Origin: Shewanella sp. AS1
GTDB taxonomy: Bacteria > Pseudomonadota > Gammaproteobacteria > Enterobacterales > Shewanellaceae
Direction: 5' to 3'
Assembly: GCF_021412565.1 (NCBI RefSeq)
Contig: NZ_JAKCLJ010000001.1
Span: 496,001 to 560,000, forward strand
Length of the DNA stretch: 64,000 nt
Below, one piece after another: positions 16,820 through 25,464 of this stretch. Position numbers and translations under genes: made by a program. The notes under the pieces are model-generated. The model was not told the origin of the DNA and did no database searches. It saw nothing but the letters and a program-made list of their open reading frames with translations. How positions within the stretch are numbered: the first letter of the stretch is position 1; each line of letters opens with the position of its first letter.

Positions 16820-17653
16820 ATGAACACACTGAAAGCATCTATCGGATTAACCACTCTGGGCATCAGCGCCTTATTGGCAAGCAGCGCAGCCTGGGCGACA
16901 GTGAAAGCCGACCATCTTAGTTTTGGTGGCAATGATAGCCACTGTGAGGTGAGCCTCAATTATGATGTTGCCGTTGAGCCGAAAAAATTTGTGGTCAGTG
17001 AAGCCGATAAAGAGGTGTATCGCGTCGAACTGGGTAAGCTCTATGTCGAAGGTAAAGAAGTTGAGCTTGATGCTAAACAGCAGCAGTTGGTCAGCCAGTA
17101 CGCCGATGAGGTAGGTAAGCAGGTACCTGAGGTGATCGATCTGGTCCACGATGCCGTTGCAATTGCCACCACGGCCGTGAGCATGGCATTAACGCCTCTG
17201 TTGGGAGACGCCGCTGGCGCGAATGTGGATGCCATGATGGCAAGGCTCAGCGAGCGAATCGATGATATCGCTTACCAGCAAGGCGACCGTTTTTATCTTG
17301 GAGCTACCGAGTCCTCAATCGAGAAGACCTTTGGTGATGAGTTTGAGCAGGAGATGGAGCAACTGGTACAAAACTCAATCGGCAGCATAATGATGTCCAT
17401 TGGCAGCGAGATGATGAATGGCGATGGCGGCTCATTCGAAGAGAAGATGGAGGCTTTCTCGGCCAAGATGGATAATGTGGGTAAAGATATAGAAGCACAA
17501 CTTGAGCAACAAAGTGCCGAGTTAGAAAACCGGGCAGATAAGCTTTGTGATAATTTCCAGCAGCTTGCCCTGCTAGAGTCGCAGATGCGTGAGGCTGTCC
17601 CTGAGCTTGAAAGTTATCCATTAATGAAACTACAAGGCCCATTGGCAAAGTAA
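16820..17653 (+). CDS. yggN: YggN-like periplasmic protein (DUF2884)
   Basis: A 277-residue exported protein with a Sec signal peptide (cleavage near AWA-TV, about residue 27). The body resembles the DUF2884/YggN family of periplasmic proteins of unknown function: an N-terminal beta part with HCEVSLNYDV, then long helices rich in Glu, Gln and Met with coiled-coil character (about 180-260). Residues 120-150 are hydrophobic and alanine-rich. E. coli yggN also lies in the yggX/yggL neighbourhood, which supports the assignment. Ends at its own terminator. Confidence 0.75.
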   Translation: MNTLKASIGLTTLGISALLASSAAWATVKADHLSFGGNDSHCEVSLNYDVAVEPKKFVVSEADKEVYRVELGKLYVEGKEVELDAKQQQLVSQYADEVGKQVPEVIDLVHDAVAIATTAVSMALTPLLGDAAGANVDAMMARLSERIDDIAYQQGDRFYLGATESSIEKTFGDEFEQEMEQLVQNSIGSIMMSIGSEMMNGDGGSFEEKMEAFSAKMDNVGKDIEAQLEQQSAELENRADKLCDNFQQLALLESQMREAVPELESYPLMKLQGPLAK

Positions 17654-17699
17654 CCCCCTTTAGCAAAATTTCCCCTGTCTGACACGCAAGCAGCAGCTT

Positions 17700-17731
17700 C
17701 CCTACACTTACCTTGGGTGTAGGGCTTTTTG
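17700..17731 (+). terminator. Terminator of the yggN homologue
   Basis: CCCTACAC (17700-17707) pairs with GTGTAGGG (17717-17724), then CTTTTT. Confidence 0.88.
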
Positions 17732-17778
17732 CGTTTGATTGTTTTTCTTCCAAGATTTATTAGGTGTATAGTGTTAGC

Positions 17779-17798
17779 AATAGGTATTAGAACCTATT
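17779..17798. promoter_or_regulatory. Inverted repeat upstream of the LysR gene
   Basis: AATAGGT and ACCTATT form a dyad with a 6-bp centre, about 190 bp before the LysR gene; TATACT (17812-17817) nearby could be a -10. The gap 17732-17985 otherwise holds no gene I can support. Confidence 0.3.
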
Positions 17799-17985
17799 TG
17801 CAAATATTTGGTATACTTCTGAAAAATAATAATTATGCTGACGAAATTTCTAAAAGAAATGGGTAAACAGCCTGACTCTACTTTTAAACTATTGTTAATT
17901 CCTCTGGATGAGGCCAATACTTTGGGCTTATCTAATTGATTTGTGACCAGTATTTATGGGGTCAATAACATCTAAGGTTATATAA

Positions 17986-18927
17986 ATGCTAGAACTTTTA
18001 GAACCTATTGCCATTTTTACCCATGTTGCTCGTGCAGGTAGTTTCAGCTCAGCGGCACGTAAGTTGGGAATTTCTAAATCTAAAGTCAGTACCCAGGTGG
18101 CGGATCTTGAACATAAGTTAGGCGTTCAACTTATCCAGCGCACCACTCGTAGTTTGAGCCTAACCGAAGCGGGTCAGCTGCTTTATGCTCAAGGTGAAGA
18201 GTTACTCAGGGATGCAGAACAAGCTGTTGCCAGCGTCCATAATCTCAACGATGCGACTCGTGGTGTACTGAAAGTGGGAATTTCCCAATCTTTCGGTACC
18301 ATGCATATCATTCCAGCCTTGCCAGATTTTATGGCCAAGCATCCTGAGCTTGAATTACAGGTAAGCCTGCTCGATCACAAGGTAGATGTTGTCAGTGAGG
18401 GGTTAGACTTACTGCTGACTATGTCAGAACAGCTGCCCTTAGGCATGGTTGCCAGACCCTTAATGAAGTGCCAGTTTTTGCTTGCCGCATCGCCTGAGTA
18501 TGTCGCTAAATATGGAAACCTGGAGCGCCCTGAGCAGTTAGTTGAGCATAACTGTCTGGTTTATCAGGGCGAATGGCATGAACACAGTGTCTGGCAGTTT
18601 AAGAAAGGCGATGATTACTGTGAGATAGGGGTTTCAGGTAATTTCAGGGTCGATAGTGCACCGGCATTGAAATCGGCGGCGGTTAGCGGCTTAGGCATAG
18701 TCTATCTGGCCAGTTATCTGTTGGAAGATGAGATTGAAGAGGGCACCTTGGTTCCTCTGCTGCCAGAATGGCAGTTAACCAATCATCTGCCACTGCAGGC
18801 GGTTTACCCAAGGCGTAAACACTTAGCCCCTAAAGTCAGTGCTTTTATTGACTTCATTAAGGAGCGTATTGGCTCACCTCCTTATTGGGATGAAAAATAT
18901 GCTGCCCTCTTTGCCCAGCGTAAATAG
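17986..18927 (+). CDS. LysR-family transcriptional regulator
   Basis: 313 residues. The N-terminal winged helix-turn-helix is typical: IFTHVARAGSFSSAARKLG then KSKVSTQVADLEHKLGVQLIQRTTRSLSLTEAG, followed by the two-lobed effector domain (about 90-300). The resemblance is closest to the DsdC/CrgA-type branch of LysR regulators (RTTRSLSLTEAG). Such proteins normally control an adjacent gene, but here the next gene on either side is unrelated, so the target is unknown. An inverted repeat upstream may be its own operator. Confidence 0.9.
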   Translation: MLELLEPIAIFTHVARAGSFSSAARKLGISKSKVSTQVADLEHKLGVQLIQRTTRSLSLTEAGQLLYAQGEELLRDAEQAVASVHNLNDATRGVLKVGISQSFGTMHIIPALPDFMAKHPELELQVSLLDHKVDVVSEGLDLLLTMSEQLPLGMVARPLMKCQFLLAASPEYVAKYGNLERPEQLVEHNCLVYQGEWHEHSVWQFKKGDDYCEIGVSGNFRVDSAPALKSAAVSGLGIVYLASYLLEDEIEEGTLVPLLPEWQLTNHLPLQAVYPRRKHLAPKVSAFIDFIKERIGSPPYWDEKYAALFAQRK

Positions 18928-19028
18928 CTAGCCTATACCAAGTTTTTGAGCGAAAAATAACCAAAAACATTTGTGATAATCTTGTTTGAAATGTCAAAAA
19001 TCTGAAAACATTATTTTATTTGTAGGAC

Positions 19029-19062
19029 AATAAGGCTGCTATGGATGTGGCCTTATTTTTAT
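19029..19062 (+). terminator. Terminator after the LysR gene
   Basis: AATAAGGC (19029-19036) pairs with GCCTTATT (19050-19057) across a 13-nt loop, then TTTAT. Confidence 0.7.
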
Positions 19063-19128
19063 CCAAACTTATCAGTGCCTTGGGGTTTTAGTTTTGACTA
19101 ATTTAGTGGGTGGTTATTTACTGTTCGT

Positions 19129-19374
19129 TTTGATGCTTGGTGATTTTGGTTGCGGTTTGTTCTGAATTTAATACAATTGATGGCGTTGATTTCGGGACGT
19201 TTGAAGACCCCTAAATGGCTCAGGAATGACCCCTCCTAGAGACGTTTATTTCAAAGCAGCTATAAGCTGACTCGATTCAATGCTAGCGGCGATTTAAAAA
19301 TTAGAACAAAGCTAGCACCAAAACCACTACCCTAGTTTTGGTTAACCCCAGCATTTATGCTGGGGTTATTTTTT
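19129..19374 (+). ncRNA. Candidate small RNA in the LysR-DUF885 gap
   Basis: No ORF explains this stretch, yet it has a promoter-like pair and a strong terminator. TTGACT (19094-19099) and TTTACT (19117-19122) are 17 bp apart; a second pair is TTGCGG (19150-19155) and TACAAT (19172-19177), 16 bp apart. The terminator is at 19344-19374. A transcript would be about 190-245 nt. It carries two GACCCCT copies (19206-19212, 19228-19234), the second running into CCTCCT (19232-19237), which is complementary to Shine-Dalgarno sequences, and two GACGTTT copies (19196, 19241). No match to a known sRNA was recognised. Confidence 0.35.
19344..19374 (+). terminator. Strong terminator without an annotated gene
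   Basis: AACCCCAGCAT (19344-19354) pairs with ATGCTGGGGTT (19357-19367), followed by ATTTTTTG. No CDS precedes it for 400 bp. Confidence 0.85.
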
Positions 19375-19456
19375 GTCTGTTATTGAGCAATCTAGCTCTC
19401 GTCGCTCTAGCTTTCACCAATTGACTCGCATCGAGAGGCTTAAAGCGCCAGAGATG

Positions 19457-19484
19457 AAAAATCCAACGCAAGCGTTGGATTTTT
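19457..19484. terminator. Bidirectional terminator
   Basis: A 13-bp perfect stem (19457-19469 with 19472-19484) has A5 and T5 ends. It suits the end of the minus-strand small-protein gene at 19630-19749. Confidence 0.75.
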
Positions 19485-19547
19485 GCTGTGCTCCACCCAG
19501 TATCTATTCTTGGCAGAGCGGATAAATAGTTAGGCTTTTTTCTTAAT

Positions 19548-19589
19548 ACTGCTTAGCTTAAATTGCTTAGCCTAAAGTGCTTAGCTCTA
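19548..19589. repeat. Three 14-bp tandem units
   Basis: Units at 19548, 19562 and 19576 share the core TGCTTAGC-x-TA. They lie 40 bp past the stop of the 39-residue ORF. Confidence 0.7.
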
Positions 19590-19629
19590 ATGTATTTATC
19601 CTAAATTTATTTTTGAGTGTGTTATCTGG

Positions 19630-19749
19630 TTATCGGCCTGGGATTAATCCTACTGATTGCTTCTTGGCTATCTTCTGTGCTCTTTTTTCTTTAGCAGATA
19701 ACAGGGGCTTCTTCTTAGCCTCTTTCTTACTGTCGTGATTCTTACTCAT
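19630..19749 (-). CDS. 39-residue Lys-rich small protein
   Basis: ATG at 19749 opens 39 codons ending in TAA. The peptide is very basic (lysines about a third of residues 3-31, including SKKEAKKKP and KEKRAQKIAKK), with no Cys, Trp or hydrophobic segment. GAGGT lies 8 bp before the start, and a bidirectional terminator follows at 19484-19457. Such composition suggests nucleic-acid or ribosome contact, but no family was recognised. It is too short for usual gene callers. The upstream 19750-20023 holds a GGTTAA-ATA-TTAACC palindrome (19825-19839) and nothing else I can support. Confidence 0.6.
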   Translation of the reverse strand: MSKNHDSKKEAKKKPLLSAKEKRAQKIAKKQSVGLIPGR

Positions 19750-20023
19750 ATCTAGTTACCTCGTTTCAATATTGAATTAGACCTAAAGTCAGTTTGAGCT
19801 AACCTGAGGGTGGTGCAGAGGCAAGGTTAAATATTAACCGCTGCATCCTACGAGCAGAGTATGCGCTTAATTTTTGTGAAGTAAATAGCAAAACCAGGCG
19901 GGATGAAAATATATTTTTCACCCCCTTATTCCCCCTAATGCAGCAAATAAATTTGCTTTAAATCAGGAGGGTGTTTTTGTCTTGGCGCGGCTTGGTCGCT
20001 GGGAGAAAGTAAAAATAGAGCAT

Positions 20024-20055
20024 AAAAAAGAGCATGGCTAGACCCATGCTCTTTT
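20024..20055 (-). terminator. Terminator of the DUF885 gene
   Basis: AAAAGAGCATGG pairs with CCATGCTCTTTT; on the minus strand the stem is followed by a U-tract (A-run at 20024-20029). It lies 50 bp past the stop. Confidence 0.8.
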
Positions 20056-20103
20056 GGTAATTGGCTAGGGCTCAACTGAAGCCCGTTTAGCGCTTTTGAA
20101 AGA

Positions 20104-21954
20104 TCAGGCCTGATTTGCCCAGGTTAAGATCTGCTCTTCCAAGGTGTTGAGCGGTAAGGGGCCATTTTTTAATAGCAAGGTATGGAACTCCCCAAGATCA
20201 AACTTATCGCCCATGATGCTTTGCGCCTGCTGTCTGAGTTGCAGAATTTTCAGCATGCCCACTTTATAGGCGGTAGCCTGGGATGGCATGACTATGTGCC
20301 TTTCAACCATCTTTATCGCATCTGACTTAGCATTAGGGGTATTGTTGACATAGTACTCAATTCCCTGTTCGCGAGTCCATTTCTTGGCATGTATCCCAGT
20401 ATCGACGACCAGGCGGCATGAGCGCCATAGCTCCATGGCCAGACGACCAAAATCGGCATAGGGATCCTCATAGAGTCCCATCTCTTTAGGGAGGTATTCA
20501 CTGTAGAGCCCCCAGCCCTCTATATAGGCTGTGTAGCCACCAAAACGCCTAAATTTAGGAATATCTTTCAGTTCCTGGGCTATGGCTATCTGCATGTGAT
20601 GGCCGGGGATCCCCTCGTGATAGGCTAAGGCTTCCATCTGATATTTGGGCATGGCCTCCATATCATAGAGGTTTGCATAGTAGATACCTGGACGAGAACC
20701 ATCGGGTGAGGGGGCATTGTAGAAAGCTTTACCTGCCGATTTTTCTCTGAAAGGCTCGACCGCTTTGACCACTATGCCGGCCTCTGGCTTGACATTAAAT
20801 ACCTCGTCTAATCGCGATGACATGGTATTGATCAGCGCTTTGGCATCGAGAAGATACTGATTCTTGCCAGTCTCAGTGCTTGGGTAATAGAATTGTTTAT
20901 CCTCGCGCATAAATTTAAAGAAGGCTTGCAGGTCGCCCTTAAAGCCCACTTTATCCATGATGGCGCGCATCTCCTGATGAATACGAGCGACTTCATTTAA
21001 TCCAAGCTGGTGGATCTCATCGGCGCTCATCTTAGTGGTTGTAGTGCGCTCAAGAGCATTGTTGTAAAAGGTTTCACCCTCTTTGAATTTCCAAACACCA
21101 TCACGGGTATCGGCGCGTTGCTCCAGCGTGTCCAGGTAGCTAATCAGCCCATCATAAGCGGGTTTTACCTGGGATGTGAGTGCCTGTTTAGCCTGCGCTA
21201 ATAGTGCATCTTTCTCTGAGCTGTCCAGCTTAAGTTGCTCGATTTTTCGTTTGAAATCGGCCCAGATAGCACTGTCTTGTTCGGCTGTGAAAGGCGCGCC
21301 GTGAATAATGTTGCGGCTATCGGATTTTACATAGGCAAACACAAACTTGGGGGCAATAATTCCTGCCTGAGCTCGCTCTTCAAGAGCGCCTTGCAGTTGC
21401 TTAAGGTATTTGGGCACGCCGTTTAGGCGGCTGATATAGGCCTTGGCATCATCGATATTGGCAATTTGATGCTGGTTGATCAGAAAGGATGGGATCATAG
21501 AGTGACCGCCATACATCTGGTTTACCGGGTAGCTATAGAGTCGCCACTGATAATCATCAATACTGTCATTGAGTGCTTGCAGCAGCAGGTCGTAGCTCAG
21601 CTGTGTCTGAGGATCCAGTTGCTTGGGATCGATCTGCTGCAGGCGACTAAGCTGCTCCTTATTTCGCTCAAGCTCAGCTTCATCGGCCGCCTTGCCTATG
21701 TCGTCCCATTTATCATAATCGACCTTGATCCCAAGTTGCGTCTGCATCCTGGGACTGGCCATCACGTTTTCCATAAACAGTGTTTCAAACAGCTGATTTG
21801 CCTTAGCCGATTCTTGCTCTGTGGCATCTTGCTTGACTGTCGCCACGGCGGTAGAGCTGTTAAGTACCGGGGCGTTGCCATTGGCTTGAGCCGGATGGGT
21901 TAAGATGAATGATAGCGCGAGGGCGGTGAGAGAGCGTTTTGTTGTTAGTGCCAT
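20104..21954 (-). CDS. DUF885 exported metallopeptidase-like protein
   Basis: 616 residues from the ATG at 21954, which has AGGAAA upstream; a longer in-frame start at 22038 would hide the signal peptide. The N-terminus (KRSLTALALSFILTHPAQA) is a Sec signal, so the protein acts outside the cytoplasm. The DUF885 hallmark YHEGIPGHHMQ near residue 465 resembles a zinc-peptidase HExxxH site, with a downstream glutamate in GGYTAYIEGWGLYSE. Family members are presumed peptidases; no substrate is known. Single gene with its own terminator. Confidence 0.88.
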   Translation of the reverse strand: MALTTKRSLTALALSFILTHPAQANGNAPVLNSSTAVATVKQDATEQESAKANQLFETLFMENVMASPRMQTQLGIKVDYDKWDDIGKAADEAELERNKEQLSRLQQIDPKQLDPQTQLSYDLLLQALNDSIDDYQWRLYSYPVNQMYGGHSMIPSFLINQHQIANIDDAKAYISRLNGVPKYLKQLQGALEERAQAGIIAPKFVFAYVKSDSRNIIHGAPFTAEQDSAIWADFKRKIEQLKLDSSEKDALLAQAKQALTSQVKPAYDGLISYLDTLEQRADTRDGVWKFKEGETFYNNALERTTTTKMSADEIHQLGLNEVARIHQEMRAIMDKVGFKGDLQAFFKFMREDKQFYYPSTETGKNQYLLDAKALINTMSSRLDEVFNVKPEAGIVVKAVEPFREKSAGKAFYNAPSPDGSRPGIYYANLYDMEAMPKYQMEALAYHEGIPGHHMQIAIAQELKDIPKFRRFGGYTAYIEGWGLYSEYLPKEMGLYEDPYADFGRLAMELWRSCRLVVDTGIHAKKWTREQGIEYYVNNTPNAKSDAIKMVERHIVMPSQATAYKVGMLKILQLRQQAQSIMGDKFDLGEFHTLLLKNGPLPLNTLEEQILTWANQA

Positions 21955-22062
21955 TAGTTGTTTCCTATATGTTAATGGCCATATCCTAATAAAAGTTAGG
22001 CGATAAGCACTAGCGCTAAGTGTTAGAAAATGTGTCACAAAGTGTATCTGAGCCCCTGATGT

Positions 22063-22092
22063 CAGAGGCTCAGATACCAGAGGCTCAGATAT
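22063..22092. repeat. Two 15-bp tandem units after hemW
   Basis: CAGAGGCTCAGATAC and CAGAGGCTCAGATAT stand in tandem (22063-22077, 22078-22092), 15 bp past the hemW stop; a degenerate inverted copy precedes them at 22046-22059. Confidence 0.7.
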
Positions 22093-22107
22093 CAGGAGCT
22101 GGTGGGA

Positions 22108-23247
22108 TTAATCGCAAAACTGGGCGAGAATTTCGTTAACGAACATATTGCCCTTAGGGGTTAACTGCCAGGCGTCATGGTGGATCACGACTAGCCCTTT
22201 ATCGGCGGCGAGTGCCATACCATGCTCTAAAGAGCTGCTGGGCAGACCGGTTCTCTGTTCAAACTCAGTCTTTGGAATAGGAGACATCAGGCGCAGCCGG
22301 TTCATCAGATATTCCAGGGCTCTCTCATCTTCGGCCACTTCTGTTTGTTCGAACAGATAATCTTCGGCCGCTAGATAGCCCTTGGGATGTTTTATCTTGA
22401 CCGTGCGGACAATGCGCTGCTCGCTTTGCAACGTGATTTTGCCATGGGCGCCGCAGCCTATGCCGAGGTAATCGCCAAACTGCCAATAATTGAGGTTGTG
22501 TCGGCACTGATAGCCAGGTTTGGCGTAGGCGGATATCTCATATTGCTCATAACCAAGCTGTGCTAGCCGTTGCTGCCCCTGCTCATAGATCTGCCAAAGT
22601 GCTTCGTCATCGGGCAGCTGTGGCGGTTTAGAGTGAAACAGGGTATTGGGCTCAATCGTCAGTTGATACCAGGAAAGATGAGGCGGATTAAGCGAGGCGG
22701 CAGTTTCAATATCCTTCATGGCTTCAGTCAGGCTCTGATTGGGCAGGCCGTGCATGAGATCCAGGTTAAAGCTGTTGTAATTTGCCTGACTGGCTTTAGT
22801 GGCCGCGACTCTGGCTTCATCTTTATCATGGATACGCCCCAGCAGGTTGAGTTTATCGCTGGAGAAGCTCTGCACGCCAATGGAGAGGCGCGTTATTCCC
22901 GCGGCGCGATAATCTGCAAAATCATCATGTTCCAGTGTGCCCGGATTGGCTTCCATGGTGATCTCGATATCATCCATAAAGGCCAATTGCTGCTTTACGC
23001 CATCGAGCAGACGTTTTATCTGTGAGGCGGCAAACAGGGACGGAGTGCCGCCGCCGATAAAGATCGAATGCAGCGCTCGCCCCTGAGCATAATGGGCATC
23101 CTTGGCGAGATCATTAAGCAGGGCATCGACATAGGCTTGCTGTGGCAGCTCGCCATGCTGTCCATGGGAGTTAAAATCACAATAGGGGCACTTTTGAACG
23201 CACCAAGGGATGTGAATATAGAGGCTTAGGGGCGGCAGTGTCAGCAT
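22108..23247 (-). CDS. hemW: Radical SAM heme chaperone
   Basis: Binds heme and delivers it to respiratory enzymes; formerly annotated as an oxygen-independent coproporphyrinogen oxidase (YggW). 379 residues. The radical SAM cysteines are C16-x3-C20-x2-C23 (CVQKCPYCDF); the fourth cysteine of true HemN (CxC) is absent, which places it with HemW. A glycine-rich IGGGTPSLF SAM motif follows. Its start overlaps the rdgB stop by one base, the last gene of the yggS-proC-yggT-yggU-DUF4426-rdgB-hemW run. Confidence 0.95.
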   Translation of the reverse strand: MLTLPPLSLYIHIPWCVQKCPYCDFNSHGQHGELPQQAYVDALLNDLAKDAHYAQGRALHSIFIGGGTPSLFAASQIKRLLDGVKQQLAFMDDIEITMEANPGTLEHDDFADYRAAGITRLSIGVQSFSSDKLNLLGRIHDKDEARVAATKASQANYNSFNLDLMHGLPNQSLTEAMKDIETAASLNPPHLSWYQLTIEPNTLFHSKPPQLPDDEALWQIYEQGQQRLAQLGYEQYEISAYAKPGYQCRHNLNYWQFGDYLGIGCGAHGKITLQSEQRIVRTVKIKHPKGYLAAEDYLFEQTEVAEDERALEYLMNRLRLMSPIPKTEFEQRTGLPSSSLEHGMALAADKGLVVIHHDAWQLTPKGNMFVNEILAQFCD

Positions 23248-23849
23248 TAACCTAATACACCTTTGGCTTTGAGTTGCGCGAGTAATAGCTGCATCGCTTT
23301 GCCGCGATGGCTCAGGGCATTCTTCTCATCGCTGCTAAGCTCGGCGGCGCTGCAGCTATGATTTTCTGGGATAAAGATAGGATCATAGCCATGGCCGTTA
23401 TCGCCTCTGGCCTCAAAGCCGATAGTGCCTTCCCATGAGGCCTGGCTGATAATTGGGGTCGGATCGGCGCTGTGGCGCATATAGACGAGAACACATTGAA
23501 AACGGCCATGGCGCGGCGCTGGATTTTCTTTTAAGGCTTCGAGCAATTTCAGGTAGTTATCTTGGTCTTTAGCATTTTCACCGGCATAGCGGGCAGAGTA
23601 GATCCCAGGTGCCCCTTGCAGCAGATCCACTTCCAAACCTGAGTCATCGGCGATGGCGGGTAGCCCTGTGACCTGTGCGGCATGGCGAGCCTTAATGATG
23701 GCATTTTCCACAAAGGTGGTTCCCGTTTCAGGCACTTCCTGCACATTCAATTGGCTCTGGGGTAGCACCTCAATACCAAATTCTGACAGGATTTCTGAAA
23801 ACTCTTTTAATTTTCCCTTGTTACCACTGGCCAATACTATGTTGTTCAT
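23247..23849 (-). CDS. rdgB: dITP/XTP pyrophosphatase
   Basis: A house-cleaning NTPase (Ham1 family) that hydrolyses dITP, ITP and XTP to monophosphates and so keeps deaminated purines out of DNA. 200 residues. Family motifs are intact: LASGNKGKLKEF at the N-terminus, ADDSGLEVDLLQGAPGIYSA, and near the C-terminus SHRGKAMQLL. It overlaps hemW by one base and follows the DUF4426 gene by 161 bp. Confidence 0.96.
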   Translation of the reverse strand: MNNIVLASGNKGKLKEFSEILSEFGIEVLPQSQLNVQEVPETGTTFVENAIIKARHAAQVTGLPAIADDSGLEVDLLQGAPGIYSARYAGENAKDQDNYLKLLEALKENPAPRHGRFQCVLVYMRHSADPTPIISQASWEGTIGFEARGDNGHGYDPIFIPENHSCSAAELSSDEKNALSHRGKAMQLLLAQLKAKGVLG

Positions 23850-24010
23850 CCGGATAGTCCGCTGTAAAAAATATGGGGCTAATGATAACTAAGCTCTGGG
23901 GGAAACGGTAGGGGAATGCGATAGGAAAAGCGGTGGGGCTCGGGATAAGTCCGCTCTGCCTAGGGGCTTAGTGCCAGCGACAAGGCAGAGTCTGTTAAGG
24001 GGGTTCTAAA

Positions 24011-24445
24011 TCAGTCGACGTAAAACTTTTGCTTAAAATTCAGCTGAGTATTAAGCGTCTTGCCAGATTTTATCGCTATCTGGAAATTGATCTCCTGGTC
24101 ATCACGGTAGGGCACTTCAGCGATATAGTAGATGGCATCTCCTTCACGAATTTCCCGGAAAACGAGATCGACTCTGGCATCCAGCAGGTTGTTGGCAATG
24201 CCTGATATCTCGACAGGAATGGCGGGTTTTCCCTCCTTACTTGTGTCGATAACCGAGATATTAAGCAGCCCGCTGTAGCTGCTGCGCTGTATGCCATAGG
24301 ATTTGGCAATACTCGGGGTGATAAAGGTGCTGCCGATGGCGATATAGTGAATGTCAAAGTTGCCAACGCTTTGCTTCTGCTCGGCAAAGGCCGCTGGCGT
24401 ACTTACAAGAAACAGTAACAGGGCACAAATAAGAGGGCGTAACAT
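24011..24445 (-). CDS. DUF4426 periplasmic protein
   Basis: A 144-residue exported protein with a cleavable signal (cleavage near AFA-EQ, residue 21) and a mostly beta-strand mature part. The segment GNFDIHYIAIGSTFITPSIAKSYGI is characteristic of the DUF4426 family, which occurs in gammaproteobacteria next to rdgB and yggU. Function unknown. Here it lies between yggU (93 bp upstream) and rdgB on the same strand, so it probably belongs to that transcript. Confidence 0.8.
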   Translation of the reverse strand: MLRPLICALLLFLVSTPAAFAEQKQSVGNFDIHYIAIGSTFITPSIAKSYGIQRSSYSGLLNISVIDTSKEGKPAIPVEISGIANNLLDARVDLVFREIREGDAIYYIAEVPYRDDQEINFQIAIKSGKTLNTQLNFKQKFYVD

Positions 24446-24538
24446 GTTGAACTCCTAGGCTAGAAGATTGCGCTTAGCTTTTTACATCAGTAATAAACAT
24501 TAGTATAGCTATTAACTTAGGGGGGAGGATAGCCGTCC

Positions 24539-24838
24539 TTATTCGGACTTAGGCAGCAAGAGTTTTATCTCATCGGGGATCTGTTGGGGCGAGATAATTT
24601 TCACCTGTTTATGACGCCCCAGTTCCCCTTTTTCGATGATCACCTGGCTCTTGGGTACCTTAAACTGCTTGGCAAGATATTTACTCAGGTGAGCATTGGC
24701 CTTGCCATCTATTGGGGGCGCCGTTATCGCCACCTTTAACTCATCGCCATGGGGACCGACTATCTGGTCCCGGCTGGCTTTAGGTTGAATATAGAGTCTG
24801 AGGAGTAGATCCTCTTCCTGTTTAACGACTGCCGTCAT
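24539..24838 (-). CDS. yggU: YggU family protein (DUF167)
   Basis: A 99-residue DUF167 protein with a small alpha/beta fold. The segments [19 protein letters not shown] and [18 protein letters not shown] are the family core. Molecular function unknown. Its start overlaps the yggT stop by one base (24838), as in many gammaproteobacteria, so the two are coupled. Confidence 0.92.
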   Translation of the reverse strand: MTAVVKQEEDLLLRLYIQPKASRDQIVGPHGDELKVAITAPPIDGKANAHLSKYLAKQFKVPKSQVIIEKGELGRHKQVKIISPQQIPDEIKLLLPKSE

Positions 24839-25386
24839 TAAACATTGGCCCAGAATGGCACATACTGGGCGAGCAGAATATTCACAAAGTTAAGGATAAT
24901 CATCATCACCAACAAAGAGAGATCCAGACCGCCCATAGGGGGGATGATGCGACGAATAGGCGATAAAAAAGGCTCGGTAAGCTGGGCCATCACCATCTCG
25001 ATGGGATTATGGCCTTGGCTGACCCAACTGAGAATGGCGCGCAGGATCAACATCCAGAACAGCAGCACACCGGCCTGTTTACAGACAGACACCACGGCGA
25101 CCAGTAGAATCGTTGGCAGATTAATTGCCGCGCCTGCAATCAAGCTTAGTACCACAAATTTAACCACAACCACCAGAAGTGCGAGTACCACAGAGGCGGT
25201 ATCCAAGGCGCCCATGGCAGGCAGTACCCGTCGCATTGGGCCGACAATCGGGTGGGTGGCTTTTACGACAAACTGACTGAAAGGATTATAAAAATCGGCT
25301 CTGGCCAGCTGTAGCCAGATGCGGATAATGACAACCATCAGGTATAGGTCAAATAGGGTGTTCACTAAAAAGCTTAATGCGTTCAT
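24838..25386 (-). CDS. yggT: YggT family integral membrane protein
   Basis: 182 residues made of two YGGT repeats, each with paired membrane segments and the signature [20 protein letters not shown] (first) and [20 protein letters not shown] (second). The family is linked to osmotic response and cell-envelope organisation, but its biochemistry is not settled. Located between proC and yggU on the minus strand with a 78-bp gap from proC. Confidence 0.92.
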   Translation of the reverse strand: MNALSFLVNTLFDLYLMVVIIRIWLQLARADFYNPFSQFVVKATHPIVGPMRRVLPAMGALDTASVVLALLVVVVKFVVLSLIAGAAINLPTILLVAVVSVCKQAGVLLFWMLILRAILSWVSQGHNPIEMVMAQLTEPFLSPIRRIIPPMGGLDLSLLVMMIILNFVNILLAQYVPFWANV

Positions 25387-25402
25387 TGTGTCTCTCTGCT
25401 TT

Positions 25403-25433
25403 TGGATCTAGCTACTTATGGATCTAGACATTA
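25403..25433. repeat. Two tandem 15-16-bp units between proC and yggT
   Basis: TGGATCTAGCTACTTA and TGGATCTAGACATTA follow each other. They lie 31 bp past the proC stop. Confidence 0.55.
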
Positions 25434-25464
25434 GGGTATCGACATGCGCTATGTCGTTTCCAGG

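Noticed and set aside
17835..17939. 34-codon ORF upstream of the LysR gene
   Set aside because: No ribosome site, ordinary length for chance, no recognisable composition; it may be part of the regulator's leader.
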